From assembly GCF_026130165.1 (NCBI RefSeq), contig NZ_JAIHOM010000004.1, forward strand, positions 1 to 64,000: a DNA stretch of 64,000 bases, in the 5' to 3' direction. Position 1 is the first letter of the stretch, and the number at the start of each line of letters is the position of its first letter. Under the pieces are notes generated by a model, which was not told where the DNA came from, made no database searches, and worked only from the letters and a program-made list of their open reading frames with translations. The position numbers were made by a program, and so were the translations under genes. Below, piece by piece: positions 25,665 through 35,823 of the stretch. The stretch is from Spirulina subsalsa FACHB-351 (GTDB lineage: Bacteria > Cyanobacteriota > Cyanobacteriia > Cyanobacteriales > Spirulinaceae).

Positions 25665-26322
25665 CCCCTTTCATCCGAGTAATATAGCTTCTATTGACAC
25701 TCTCCCACCAACCCTAACAGGTATAGTGCGAGATTCCTGTTTTACAGACCCTGAGCGAGAGCAGTCCCATGACCAACTTCCCGCCGACTGTCTCCCCAAA
25801 AACCATCCCAACGTTACCACAGAGATGACGGGCTAGCTTGCAATGCTAGTCCTTGCGAGTATCAGCAACAAGCATCTGAAGGAAGACGAATAACCGCATC
25901 TCTGACAGACACAAAGTTTTGCCCCCAGCAAACCCATACTTAGTTTTCAGGATTCAGGTTGCTGCTCTCGGAGTCCATTTTTTGATTTTAGCGTTGACAT
26001 CCCCATCCCACCAAATTGCAGATTATGGTGGGAGAATCCCCCGGAGGAATTGAGAGGGGTTGAGCTTGTAACGGAATGTTGTTCGCCTGATCGCAACCCT
26101 CGTTTGCTCCCGCTTGTTCCCCGGTTAAACTCAGTCAATTCCTACCCTTCGCTTCGAGGTGGGGGAATGGGCCGCTCTTTTTGTTCAAAATCCATCAAAA
26201 GCCGATACAATGGGAGGAATGACCGATGATAGCGTGGTGAGATCTGCCCCTCCCCCATCCCGAGGAAAGGGCGAGGAGCAGCCCGTTCAACGTGACGCGA
26301 TGTGATTTTTTTGCAGATTCCT
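25665..26322. other. Long spacer with a hairpin and a solo IS end
   Basis: GGGCTAGC/GCTAGTCC (25839-25861) forms a hairpin. The minus strand 25994-26040 carries an IS-end hairpin (listed separately). The remaining sequence shows no gene; a 63-codon minus frame over the hairpin has no family pattern but could be a worn tnpB 3' end. Confidence 0.45.
25994..26040 (-). repeat. Solo end hairpin, TGTCAA type
   Basis: On the minus strand GATTCTCCCACCA and TGGTGGGA form an 8-bp stem (26026-26033 with 26006-26013), followed by GGGGATGTCAA. This matches the IS200/IS605-type right-end pattern seen at 91-126 and 46524-46556. Confidence 0.6.
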
Positions 26323-27069
26323 ATGAATGATGATGGCCTCAATCCAGTCAACTGGGAGGATGAGTTAGATAGTCCACTTGATGAACTAGACGCAATCGAA
26401 GAAGAAGCGGCACCAGATCCCGAGGAAATGTTACGCTTGTTATCCTCCGACGACACCTCTCAACGGATTGTAGCCGCCCGTGCCTTTAGTCAGATTCAGG
26501 ATTCACGAGCAATTCCCCACCTGATGGAAGCTTTAACGGATATTTGTCCCCTAGTCCGCGTCAGTGCGGCCTATGGTTTAGGACGCAATCCCAGCCCTGA
26601 TGCAGTGGAAGCCCTAATGACTCAGTATTACCAAGATTGGAATGGTTACGTCCGCAAAGGCATTGTCTGGGCATTAGGTAACTGTTTAGATCGTCGCACC
26701 CTTGCCCCCCTCACCCAAGGTTTAAAAATGGACATCTCGGCCGTGCGTCTCTGGGCAGCTAGTGCCTTAGCCCAGATGGCTAAGTTAGATTATGACGTGA
26801 TGATCGGTGCAATTCCGCCATTAATTGAGTCACTCCGTCAAGATTCCGTGGCAGCGGTGCGGAGTAATTGCGCTTGGGCATTAGGGCAGTTATGCCGGGA
26901 GTTACCTTCTAATGTGGTCTATGCCACAGCGATTGATGCCCTGTTAGAGTCTTTAGTAGAAGATTCTGATCTCGGGGTACGGGAAGATGCTAAGGCCGCG
27001 CTGCTTAAAGTCGGAGATCCCCGAGGTTTGCAAATGATTGAGGAGTTGGAGTTAGAAGGTTTGGTTTAA
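26323..27069 (+). CDS. HEAT-repeat protein
   Basis: A 248-residue protein: acidic N-terminus (about 1-35), then five or six HEAT repeats of about 31 residues (for example DSRAIPHLMEALTDICPLVRVSAAYGLG). Its repeats resemble the PBS lyase-like group (CpcE/F, NblB) of cyanobacteria, but the bilin-lyase pair is not present, so a scaffold or binding role is more likely. ATG 26323 is preferred to GTG 26302. Confidence 0.8.
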   Translation: MNDDGLNPVNWEDELDSPLDELDAIEEEAAPDPEEMLRLLSSDDTSQRIVAARAFSQIQDSRAIPHLMEALTDICPLVRVSAAYGLGRNPSPDAVEALMTQYYQDWNGYVRKGIVWALGNCLDRRTLAPLTQGLKMDISAVRLWAASALAQMAKLDYDVMIGAIPPLIESLRQDSVAAVRSNCAWALGQLCRELPSNVVYATAIDALLESLVEDSDLGVREDAKAALLKVGDPRGLQMIEELELEGLV

Positions 27070-27230
27070 CTCAAGTTAAGCTTGTGTGCCTTCCTGATGT
27101 TGAGTGGGGCTTGGATCGCTCTCTACCATAAATAATTTTTTTTGTCAAGATTTCAGGGGTTTATTGTTAACTTAGATAAAGAAATGTTAAGATAATCAGA
27201 GATTCATACCATTTCGCTGAGGGAAAACCC

Positions 27231-27476
27231 ATGCTTCATCACTATAACTTCTGTCGCCATTGTGGTCAGATTAGTAACCCTGCCGCTAGTCTTCTAGAGC
27301 AGGAAAGCTGCCCAGTTTGTGGGAGTGAAGACCTTGAAGCTTGCGCTCCTTCCATCTTGCCTTTAGCAACTCTCCCCGTGGTTGAAAAAACCTCCTTATG
27401 GGTGAAATTCACGCGGAAACTGGCTCAGGATAACTGTACTCCAGTTAATTTTGTGGAAACGGTTGCCATATCTTAA
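27231..27476 (+). CDS. Small zinc-ribbon protein
   Basis: An 81-residue protein with CRHCG and CPVCG, the two knuckles of a rubredoxin-like zinc ribbon (residues 8-30), then a short tail. A good ribosome binding site GAGGGAA precedes ATG 27231. The last 32 bases overlap the end of the convergent kinase-WD40 gene. Function unknown. Confidence 0.6.
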   Translation: MLHHYNFCRHCGQISNPAASLLEQESCPVCGSEDLEACAPSILPLATLPVVEKTSLWVKFTRKLAQDNCTPVNFVETVAIS

Positions 27477-29259
27477 CGGTTTTGTCCTCACTGCCACTGG
27501 CTAAAAGCCGGCCTTGAGGGTGAAACGCTACACTGTGGACTATGCCAGTGTGACCCCGTAACGAACCCAGCGTTAAGCCTCGTTTGACATCCCACAGTCG
27601 CAAGATTCCTTGTTCATCGCCACTAATTAGCAAATGCCCTTGAGGATGAAATGCCAAACTAGAGACGGCATTGTTGCCGCAGACTAAAGCTTTAATCATG
27701 CGTCCAGTGTGGATTTCCCAGAGTAGAATAGCAGGACTGCCCGCCCTTGTGCCTTCAGATATTGACCCAGCCGTTGCCAGAAGTTGACCATTGGGACTAA
27801 AGGCGAGGGCAGAACAGAGGAGTTTGCGGGTCCAGAGGGGTTTTTGTTGCTGAACTGACCAAAGATAGAGACGGGGGGAGTTACTGGCTGTGGCGAGGAG
27901 TTGACTATCAGAGCTCCAGGCGATCGCCTCCACATTAGCAAATAGCCCAGTTAACTTCAATTGGGTCACTTTACGGAAGGGGCAAACTTGCCAAAGCTCA
28001 ACACTATGTTCTCCCCCCCCACTCGCGAGATAATGACCATCGGGGGAGTAGGCCACCGTAAACACACCGCCCCCTAACCCCCCCTTACGCTGTAGAGTTT
28101 TGTGAAAGCGCCCCTGTTGCCAATCCCATAACTTGAGGGTTTTATCCCGACTCACAGAAGCTAAGTGATGGCCTTGGGGGTGGAAACTCAACCCTTGGAC
28201 AGTGTTTTCATGACCGAGAAGAGTGTCTAGTTCCCACCAGTCTTGTTTGCGCCAGAGGTTAATCGTGCGATCGCCACTACCACTGACCAAGACCTCTCCC
28301 TTGGGGTGAAACGCCACCACCTGCACCCCCTCCGTATGACCCCTTAAAGTATCCGTACAGTGCCAGAGGGGACGGGATAACTGGGGCTGTAAATTCGAGG
28401 CACACAACGCCGCTAAGACCTGTTGGGCCGACTCATAGCGATCGCGCACCCCCCGGGCCAACAACTTATCTAAAATCCGACCCAACGCTGGATTGACCGG
28501 ACGAGGCAGAAACTTCCGCCAGACCCAAGCCCCCTCCTGGACACTATACAACTCCAAAGGATCCACCCCTGTTAACAACTGAACACAAGTCACCCCCAAA
28601 CTATACAAATCACTAGCAAACGTCGCCCGACCAAAACTTTGCTCAGGCGCCACATAACCCACACTACCGATCACCGTCCCCCGGCACCCCAAAGCCGTTT
28701 CCGTCGCATACTTCGCCGCCCCAAAATCCACCAACACCAACTCTTGATCCCTCATCCGACGGATAATATTTTCCGGCTTAATATCCCGGTGAATCACCTG
28801 TCCTTCATGGATAAAGCGCAACACAGGCAAGAGATTCAGCAAAACCCGCCCCACTTCCCCCTCCGGAAAACACTTCTGTTGGGCCAACTCTTGGGCTAAA
28901 TTCTGACCATCCACCCACTCCTGAACAATATATTGTTGATTCTCTTGGCTAAAATGGGCATAAAGTTGAGGAATTTGGGCATGGTGTCCCAACTGTTCCA
29001 ACCGTTGCGCCTCTTGTTCAAACAAATCCGCCGCCTTCTGAGATTGATCTTGGGGACAAAATTGTTTAACCGCACAAAAAGGATGGGAAGGTTTATATTC
29101 ATCCCGTCCTAAAAACGTCCGTCCAAACCCCCCCGACCCAATCAAACGTAGCAGGCGATACCGTTCCCCCAATAGCAACCGCGTCCCACAATGCCCACAA
29201 AAGCGCGCATGATCTGCATTTTCAGGTTGTTGACACTGGGGATGGGGACAGTAACTCAT
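27445..29259 (-). CDS. Ser/Thr protein kinase with zinc ribbon and WD40 propeller
   Basis: A protein of 604 residues. It starts with a zinc ribbon (CPHPQC ... CGHCG, 4-25), then a Hanks-type kinase (about 33-285): P-loop GSGGFGRT, catalytic HRDIKPENI, DFG in LVDFGAAK. Seven WD40 repeats follow (about 305-600), each ending in LW or IW, enough for one beta-propeller. This kinase-WD40 fusion is typical of filamentous cyanobacteria. It has no membrane segment. The substrate is unknown; its WD40 part should bind protein partners. Confidence 0.93.
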   Translation of the reverse strand: MSYCPHPQCQQPENADHARFCGHCGTRLLLGERYRLLRLIGSGGFGRTFLGRDEYKPSHPFCAVKQFCPQDQSQKAADLFEQEAQRLEQLGHHAQIPQLYAHFSQENQQYIVQEWVDGQNLAQELAQQKCFPEGEVGRVLLNLLPVLRFIHEGQVIHRDIKPENIIRRMRDQELVLVDFGAAKYATETALGCRGTVIGSVGYVAPEQSFGRATFASDLYSLGVTCVQLLTGVDPLELYSVQEGAWVWRKFLPRPVNPALGRILDKLLARGVRDRYESAQQVLAALCASNLQPQLSRPLWHCTDTLRGHTEGVQVVAFHPKGEVLVSGSGDRTINLWRKQDWWELDTLLGHENTVQGLSFHPQGHHLASVSRDKTLKLWDWQQGRFHKTLQRKGGLGGGVFTVAYSPDGHYLASGGGEHSVELWQVCPFRKVTQLKLTGLFANVEAIAWSSDSQLLATASNSPRLYLWSVQQQKPLWTRKLLCSALAFSPNGQLLATAGSISEGTRAGSPAILLWEIHTGRMIKALVCGNNAVSSLAFHPQGHLLISGDEQGILRLWDVKRGLTLGSLRGHTGIVHSVAFHPQGRLLASGSEDKTVKIWQPFPQN

Positions 29260-29633
29260 AGTGGGGTGTCGAGAATAGGGAATAAGGAATAGGAAAAAGG
29301 AAATAAGTCATACTTCACCCTCCACACCTCACACCCCATCTCCTACCGATTACTATTCATTGTTACCGGGTCACTCCTCAAAAAACCGGATACTATTGTG
29401 AATTGAGGAGAGAGTGATTGTTCAAACTGAGTCAAGATTGGCTAGAGTTAAGTCAGTACCACTCAATAGACCCTAGCGCGTAGGTCAGGGGGGACACCAA
29501 CCCTATTGAGGACTGATAATTGTTGATTAGACATCTCCTACAACCTCCTTTTAGAAACGGTGTAATAGGTGTTTGAGCCTAATTATCGGAAATCTAAGAG
29601 TGATTATTGATAATTGATTATTAATAATTAATT
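29260..29633. other. Divergent promoter region with repeats
   Basis: Heptamer-type repeats (GAATAGGGAATAAGGAATAG) lie at 29271-29290, and an AT-rich run GATAATTGATTATTAATAAT ends at the start of the CheA-type gene. No other element is recognised. Promoters of the kinase and CheA genes must lie here. Confidence 0.5.
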
Positions 29634-32600
29634 ATGGATGCCGAACAACGCCAGAAAATAACCGGATACTTTGTTCTCGAAGCCAAAGAACATCTAGAGG
29701 TAATTGAACAAAGTTTACAAGACCTCCAAAGTACCGTAGACAACCCGGAAATGATACAGGAGGTCTATCGCGGTGCGCACTCCATCAAAGGGGGAGCGGC
29801 CATGCTGGACTTGGAAAGCATTCGCCTAACCGCCAATCGGCTAGAAGACTATTTTAAATTTCTCAAAAACAATCCCCGCCCCGTTGATCAAGGCTTAACC
29901 CGTCTGTTATTCCCCATTCATCAAGGGTTGTGCCGGATGATTGACCAAGTAGAAAAAACAATCACCCTGCCCGAAGAGGTTGCCGCTCCAGTAATGGCAG
30001 AAATTGAACCCCTATTCCCTCAAGTAACCCATTATCTAGAGAGTTCACCCCAAGCCTCCTCAACCGGAAGTTCCCCATTACCCAGCGCCGTCCAGGAAGA
30101 AGATATCCTACCCTCCGCCCAAGATTGGGTTAAAGGTCAGGTTGATCCTATTCATCCCAATTCCCAACTTCAAGCCCTGACAACCCCGCCTATGTCCTCT
30201 CCTGCCGAAGAAAACCTTGATCTAGAGACTCTTGACCTAGATAGTCTGGCTGACCTAGATGATTTCTTTAGTGATGCCTCCCCCACCCCCACCCTCACAG
30301 ACCATCCCCAGATGAATCTAGAAGAACCCGAAGAATTGGGCTTCTTAGACGAGGGAGAATTTGCCGACCTATTCGGAGATTCTGGTTCTGATGATTTAGA
30401 GAGTTTAGTCCTTGATCAAGACCTGGGCGCAGAGGGTCTTGATGATTTAGAAGCCCTTCTACACGATAGTTCTCCCAGTCAAGATTTCCCCTCCTTCCAA
30501 GGAGGGACAGATAAAAACAAAAGTTCTAATCAACTCACAGACCTTGAGTCCATTGAAGCCCTAGAACAGAGTCTAGAGATGGATTTGGAGGGTGCCTTAG
30601 CAGGAGATGACTCCCTCGACAACCTTGATGACCTCTTTGGAGAAGAGGCGGAACTAACGACCGCAGAACAGGACAGTTTAGACCTAGCCGATGATCTCTT
30701 TGGCACAGACACCGACTTCCTAGGAGACAGTGAACAATTCCTTGAATCGGACTTGACCTTAACAGAAGGACAGGAGTTTGATTCCCTAACCGACTTGTTT
30801 GGGGAAGGGTTTTCCTTTGGGGAATCCCCTCCCCCAGTCCCTACCCCCCCCGAACCCGAACCCCCTGTATCCACCCCTGCACCGCCAGAACTCGCCCTAG
30901 AGCAGGAAGAAGACTTTAGTGATCTACTGGATATTTCCTCAGAATCGGCCGTCAATGAGTTGAGTCCAACTGGGGAAACGGCAGAGGTGGAAATTGAGGG
31001 CTTAGACCTTCTAGAGTCCGAGGAGGACATTGAACTGGATGCCTTTACTACCCTCATCCAAAGCACCGATCCCGGTTTTGATTTCAGTGATGCCAACATT
31101 CCCAGCGCTCAAGCTGTTGATGAGGAATTTAACGCCATCCTGAGTGGGGAAGATACGATCATTCAGGATATGGATGATCTAGAAGCCTTCTTTAGCGGGA
31201 AAAATGCTGAAATTGGCATGACCCCCAACTATACCCCGACTCCCGAGGCTGCTAGCCCTATTTCCGAGCCAGAACAGCAAGAGGCGCTATTCGCTGAATT
31301 AGACGATGTGGAAGGGGATCTAGAGGATCTGTTTGGTGATGCCCAAGACCTCGGACTATCTGGGATGCCTGAGTCAGTCAATCGTAGTGGGGTGGGTGAA
31401 CCGGGTCAAATGGGCATTCAAGGGGACGAAAGTTTAGACCTTGATGAATTATTCGCCTCGGCCGAGTCAGAGTCAGAAGCGACATTAGACGATGTGTTGA
31501 GTGGTGGGGTCGAAGGGATGGATGACCTCGAAGCCCTACTCAGTGGGATGCCGGAAGAGTCGCCTGTGGAAGGAGTGGATGACCTCGAAGCCCTACTCAG
31601 TGGGATGCCGGAAGAGTCGCCTGTGGAAGGAGTGGATGACCTCGAAGCCCTGCTCAGTGGTGCGCCAGAAGAATCGGTTATTGCTCCCCAACCCCAAGGG
31701 CAACCTAAACCCCAAGAGGCTGCCCCCTCCACGGCTTCTAATGGGGAAATTAGCTACTATGAACCCTTAGAAGAATTAGCTGCCCTGTTGGAACAACCTC
31801 CGAGTGTGTTCGCCCAGCGTGACCTAGGAAAGGATTTGCCTTTAGCCACGACCTTGGCGGAATTGGAAGCCCTGTTGGAACAGTCGCCTCACCCAGTGGA
31901 CACTGCCCCCCCGTCGCCCACTACCCCAGTGGACCGGGAATCCCATCCTGAAACCGATGATTTTAGTGATTTAGAAGAACTGTTAATTCAAACTCAACAA
32001 CAGGCTGGACCGCCGGGGGATGTAAAACGGCGGACTCCAGCCACCCGACGGACTAAATCATCTAAGGTGGAAGCCACCTTGAAGGTTCCGGTGCGCCAAA
32101 TGGATAACCTCAATAACTTGATTGGGGAGTTGGTGGTGAACCGGAATAGTTTGGAGGGAGATGAGGAACGTCTGCGCCAGTTTTTGGAGAACTTGATGCA
32201 CCAAGTTCAAAACTTGAGCGATGTGGGGGGACGAATGCAAGACCTCTATGAACGCTCGCTGTTGGAGGATGCCTTGTTGCGCAGTCGTCGGGAATATCGC
32301 GCTCAACATAAGCATGAGGTGGTGATTCCGGGGGCGGCTCCGATTACGGTGGAACATGAGAATGATTACGACTCCTTGGAAATGGATAGTTTCACCAAGT
32401 TTCACGAATTAGCTCAGGAGATGATTGAGTTGATTGTGCGGGTGCGGGAGTCGGCTTCGGATATTCAGTTTTTGGTGGATGATATTGACCAGGTGGCGCG
32501 AACCTTGCGACAGGTCACGTCTCAGTTACAGGAGGGGTTAACGAAGTCGCGGATGGTGTCTTTTGGGAATACGGCGAACCGTTTACCTTTGGCGGTGCGG

Positions 32601-35096
32601 CGGATTGCGCCTCAGTTGGGTAAAGAAGCGACGTTACAACTGGAGGGTCAGGAAACGTTAATCGATAAGATGATTTTGGAGCATTTATCGGATCCTTTGA
32701 CCCATTTGGTGAATAATGCGCTGACTCACGGGATTGAGTCGCCGGAAGAACGGCGGAGGGCGGGGAAACCCCCTACGGGACAGGTGAAGGTGAGCGCGCT
32801 GCAACAAGGGAACCAGACGGTGATTGCGGTGAGTGATGATGGGGCGGGGATTAATAGCGATCGCGTTAAGGCTAAAGCGATCCAAAAAGGCTTGATGACC
32901 CACGGCCAAGCTCAACAGCTTTCGGAGTTGGAGGTTTATGATCTCCTGTTCCATCCGGGGTTTAGTACGAAGGATCAGGCGGATAATTTCGCCGGACGGG
33001 GGGTCGGTTTGGATGTGGTGCGCACCAGTATTAATGAGATTCGCGGCAGTGTGAGCATTGATTCTAAACCGGGACGGGGGACGACGTTCACTATTCGTTT
33101 ACCTCTGACCTTGAGTATTTGTAAGGCCCTGTGTTGTATTAGTGAAAATGCCTCCATTGCTTTCCCCCTCGATGGGGTGGAAGATATGCTAGACCTGCCC
33201 CAAACGAATATTCAACGCAATACGAAGGGGCAGTTGTCGATTAAATGGCGGGATACGACCCTGCAATATATGCACCTTTCGGAATTGTTGTCCTTTAACC
33301 GTCGTTTGGGACGGGCGAACCTCTACGCGGGGCGACGGGATGACAATATGATTTCTGTGGTGATTCTGCGCAGTACGAGCAATTATATTGCGGTGGGGGT
33401 GGATCAGGTGCTGGGCGAACAGGAGATTGTAATTAAACAGCTTTTGGGGCCAATTCCTAAGCCGGCGGGGATTGCTGGGGCGACGGTGCAGGGGGATGGT
33501 CGTATTATGGCGATCGCGGATGTTCTAGAATTAATCGAAATTGCCGAGGGTCGCATTCGCAAGGATATGAGTGTGGGAATGTGGCAAACGCCCCCCGCTA
33601 TCCGAGCGCAGGAGGAAAGTCAAATTCAACGGGAGCCGGTGGTGTTGATTGTAGACGACTCCATCACAGTCCGGGAGTTGTTATCCATGACGTTTGCTAA
33701 GGCTGGGTATCGGGTGGAACAAGCCCGGGATGGTCAAGATGCTTGGGAAAAACTGCGCTCGGGTCTGCCCTGCGATATTGTGTTCTGTGACATCGAAATG
33801 CCTAGGGTAGACGGGTTAGAATTGTTAAGCCGTCTGCAAAAAGATGAGGTCTTGGCGGAGTTACCCATTGCTATGTTGACCTCTCGGGGGGCCGAACGTC
33901 ATCGGAAAATGGCGGCGGAGTTGGGGGCCTGTGGCTATTTCACGAAGCCCTATTTAGAGGAAGTGTTGTTAGATGCGGCACAACGGATGATGACCGGGGA
34001 TGTGCTGTTGGCTGGCAGTTCTCGTAAACCGCGCCTTAAGGAGACTCAGACTCCTACCTTGGTTCAAATGCCTGTGGAGACTTCCCCGGGGGCAGCACGG
34101 GGGACTACCCTACCATCTGCTCCCGATACCCACGACGGCCATCCCCCGACGGTGTTAATTGTGGATGATTCGGTGACGGTGCGATCGCTTTTGTCCATGA
34201 CCTTTGAAAAGGCTGGCTATGAGGTGGAACAAGCCAGAGATGGAAAAGAAGCTTGGGATAAACTCCAAGGGGGAATCCGACCGGATTTAGCACTATTGGA
34301 CATTGAAATGCCCCGCATGGATGGTTTAGAACTGTTGGGCAAAATCCAAAGCGATAGCGAACTGGGGACTATTCCTGTGGCTATGTTGACCTCTCGGGGG
34401 GCTGAACGCCATCGCAAAGTGGCGGCGGAACGAGGGGCGAGTGGTTATTTCACGAAGCCCTATGTAGAACAGGATTTATTACAGGCCGCCGAACGGATTC
34501 GCGCTGGGGAGGTGTTATTAGCCAATAGTATCCGCACCCCCGGCCGTACCACAGTCGGGAGCGCTCCCCCAGTGGAAGCCCCTGTTACGCCTCCCCAAGC
34601 CCCAGAGACGGAAGAACCCAGTTTTAGCTTAGACGAATTATTCCCGCCGGAAGAAGCCCCCCGTCCTCCCAGTCCCGGTCCGGTGAGGGTGCAACATTCG
34701 GGACAACCGAGGGTTTTGATTATTGATGATTCGGTGACGGTGCGATCGCTTTTGTCCATGACCTTTGAAAAGGCCGGCTATGAGGTAGAACAAGCGCGGG
34801 ATGGTCAAGATGCCTTGAAAAAACTCAAAGCCGGGTTAAATCCTGATATTACCTTCTGTGATATTGAGATGCCTAAAATGGACGGGTTAAAGTTACTGTC
34901 AGAACTGAAAAATGACCCCGAATTATCAAAGGTTCCCGTAGCCATGTTGACCTCCCGAGGGGCGCGCAAACACCGCCAAATTGCCGCAGAACGAGGCGCT
35001 CGGGGCTATTTTACTAAGCCCTATGTAGATGATATTTTACTCGATGCCGCCCAGCGCATGATTAACGGGGAGATTTTGTTAGAACTAGAACCCTAA
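29634..35096 (+). CDS. CheA-type hybrid histidine kinase with three receivers
   Basis: A protein of 1820 residues. Hpt (1-120) with phosphoacceptor His49 in AHSIKGGAAML; a 650-residue acidic, low-complexity linker (about 150-800) containing exact 19-residue repeats; dimerisation and HATPase (about 810-1150) with N-box NNALTHGIESPEERRRAG, DDGAGI and GRGVGLDVV; CheW-like domain (about 1160-1310); then three receivers (about 1335-1455, 1503-1625, 1693-1815), each with its own DD, D and K set. Relatives control type IV pilus motility and phototaxis in cyanobacteria (PilL/PixL/HmpE type). No mcp, cheW or cheY genes are adjacent. The long linker and three C-terminal receivers suggest multi-step phosphate sinks. 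Confidence 0.93.
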   Translation: MDAEQRQKITGYFVLEAKEHLEVIEQSLQDLQSTVDNPEMIQEVYRGAHSIKGGAAMLDLESIRLTANRLEDYFKFLKNNPRPVDQGLTRLLFPIHQGLCRMIDQVEKTITLPEEVAAPVMAEIEPLFPQVTHYLESSPQASSTGSSPLPSAVQEEDILPSAQDWVKGQVDPIHPNSQLQALTTPPMSSPAEENLDLETLDLDSLADLDDFFSDASPTPTLTDHPQMNLEEPEELGFLDEGEFADLFGDSGSDDLESLVLDQDLGAEGLDDLEALLHDSSPSQDFPSFQGGTDKNKSSNQLTDLESIEALEQSLEMDLEGALAGDDSLDNLDDLFGEEAELTTAEQDSLDLADDLFGTDTDFLGDSEQFLESDLTLTEGQEFDSLTDLFGEGFSFGESPPPVPTPPEPEPPVSTPAPPELALEQEEDFSDLLDISSESAVNELSPTGETAEVEIEGLDLLESEEDIELDAFTTLIQSTDPGFDFSDANIPSAQAVDEEFNAILSGEDTIIQDMDDLEAFFSGKNAEIGMTPNYTPTPEAASPISEPEQQEALFAELDDVEGDLEDLFGDAQDLGLSGMPESVNRSGVGEPGQMGIQGDESLDLDELFASAESESEATLDDVLSGGVEGMDDLEALLSGMPEESPVEGVDDLEALLSGMPEESPVEGVDDLEALLSGAPEESVIAPQPQGQPKPQEAAPSTASNGEISYYEPLEELAALLEQPPSVFAQRDLGKDLPLATTLAELEALLEQSPHPVDTAPPSPTTPVDRESHPETDDFSDLEELLIQTQQQAGPPGDVKRRTPATRRTKSSKVEATLKVPVRQMDNLNNLIGELVVNRNSLEGDEERLRQFLENLMHQVQNLSDVGGRMQDLYERSLLEDALLRSRREYRAQHKHEVVIPGAAPITVEHENDYDSLEMDSFTKFHELAQEMIELIVRVRESASDIQFLVDDIDQVARTLRQVTSQLQEGLTKSRMVSFGNTANRLPLAVRRIAPQLGKEATLQLEGQETLIDKMILEHLSDPLTHLVNNALTHGIESPEERRRAGKPPTGQVKVSALQQGNQTVIAVSDDGAGINSDRVKAKAIQKGLMTHGQAQQLSELEVYDLLFHPGFSTKDQADNFAGRGVGLDVVRTSINEIRGSVSIDSKPGRGTTFTIRLPLTLSICKALCCISENASIAFPLDGVEDMLDLPQTNIQRNTKGQLSIKWRDTTLQYMHLSELLSFNRRLGRANLYAGRRDDNMISVVILRSTSNYIAVGVDQVLGEQEIVIKQLLGPIPKPAGIAGATVQGDGRIMAIADVLELIEIAEGRIRKDMSVGMWQTPPAIRAQEESQIQREPVVLIVDDSITVRELLSMTFAKAGYRVEQARDGQDAWEKLRSGLPCDIVFCDIEMPRVDGLELLSRLQKDEVLAELPIAMLTSRGAERHRKMAAELGACGYFTKPYLEEVLLDAAQRMMTGDVLLAGSSRKPRLKETQTPTLVQMPVETSPGAARGTTLPSAPDTHDGHPPTVLIVDDSVTVRSLLSMTFEKAGYEVEQARDGKEAWDKLQGGIRPDLALLDIEMPRMDGLELLGKIQSDSELGTIPVAMLTSRGAERHRKVAAERGASGYFTKPYVEQDLLQAAERIRAGEVLLANSIRTPGRTTVGSAPPVEAPVTPPQAPETEEPSFSLDELFPPEEAPRPPSPGPVRVQHSGQPRVLIIDDSVTVRSLLSMTFEKAGYEVEQARDGQDALKKLKAGLNPDITFCDIEMPKMDGLKLLSELKNDPELSKVPVAMLTSRGARKHRQIAAERGARGYFTKPYVDDILLDAAQRMINGEILLELEP
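31506..31665 (+). repeat. 57-bp tandem repeat inside the kinase linker
   Basis: The unit encoding VDDLEALLSGMPEESPVEG occurs twice exactly at the DNA level, with a third partial unit diverging near 31655. Identical codons show recent expansion or conversion. Confidence 0.9.
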
Positions 35097-35142
35097 GAGC
35101 AGGAAGTATTGGCGAAGATTTTCATAAAAGGGCAATCAAACT

Positions 35143-35796
35143 ATGATAGCAACGGCAAAAATCTACCCTAACTCAACAATTTCACCCCTAGAAAATGGCG
35201 ATAAACTCACTCGTAGAGAATTTGAGCGTAGATATAATGCCATGCCAAATCTTAAAAAAGCCGAACTCATTGAAGGAATTGTTTATATGGCTTCTCCTTT
35301 AAGAATTAGGAATCATGGCAACCCTCATGCTCGTATTATCACTTGGTTAGGTAACTATTGGTCAAGTACACCCGGAATTGAATTAGGTGATAATTGTACG
35401 GTGCGTCTTGATGCTGATAATGAACCTCAACCTGATGCACTATTAAGGATTACAAACGGTGGACAATCAACAATTAGTGACGATGGCTATGTAGAAGGTG
35501 CGCCAGAATTAATAGTCGAAATAGCAGCAAGTACCGTTTCTCTTGACTTACATCAAAAACTCAATGTTTATCGCCGTAACCAAGTACAAGAATATTTAGT
35601 CTGGCGAGTTGAGGATGGTGAGTTTGATTGGTTTAGATTAACGAATGAAGAGTATATTAAACTTGAACCTAATTCAGAAGGCATAATTTGCTCCCAAATT
35701 TTCCCCGGATTATGGTTAGATAGATCAGCATTATTAGCAGGTGATTTGGCTAAAGTTTTAGAGGTTTTACAATTGGGAATAGCTAGAGATTGCTGA
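35143..35796 (+). CDS. Uma2 family (DUF820) putative restriction endonuclease
   Basis: A 217-residue protein of the Uma2/DUF820 family, a PD-(D/E)XK nuclease-like fold abundant in cyanobacteria. Acidic residues in PQPDALL and PELIVEIAAS, and the following KLNVYRRNQVQEYLVW, form the core. It is a solo gene without a DNA methylase. Base composition is more AT-rich than its neighbours. The stop codon TGA lies inside the dispersed repeat copy B, so the C-terminus may have been altered by insertion. Confidence 0.85.
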   Translation: MIATAKIYPNSTISPLENGDKLTRREFERRYNAMPNLKKAELIEGIVYMASPLRIRNHGNPHARIITWLGNYWSSTPGIELGDNCTVRLDADNEPQPDALLRITNGGQSTISDDGYVEGAPELIVEIAASTVSLDLHQKLNVYRRNQVQEYLVWRVEDGEFDWFRLTNEEYIKLEPNSEGIICSQIFPGLWLDRSALLAGDLAKVLEVLQLGIARDC

Positions 35797-35823
35797 AAAA
35801 GACCAACGCTAGACTCAACAAGG
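35791..35823 (+). repeat. Dispersed repeat, copy B
   Basis: TGCTGAAAAAGACCAACGCT then AGACTCAACAAGG, near-identical to the copies at 155-190 and 51599-51634. It overlaps the stop of the Uma2 gene. Confidence 0.7.

Noticed and set aside
25947-26138. 63-codon minus-strand frame
   Set aside because: It crosses the IS-end hairpin and has no known family; at most a decayed tnpB tail.
30530-31099. 189-codon frame opposite the kinase linker
   Set aside because: Serine-rich mirror of the acidic low-complexity coding strand; no independent coding evidence.
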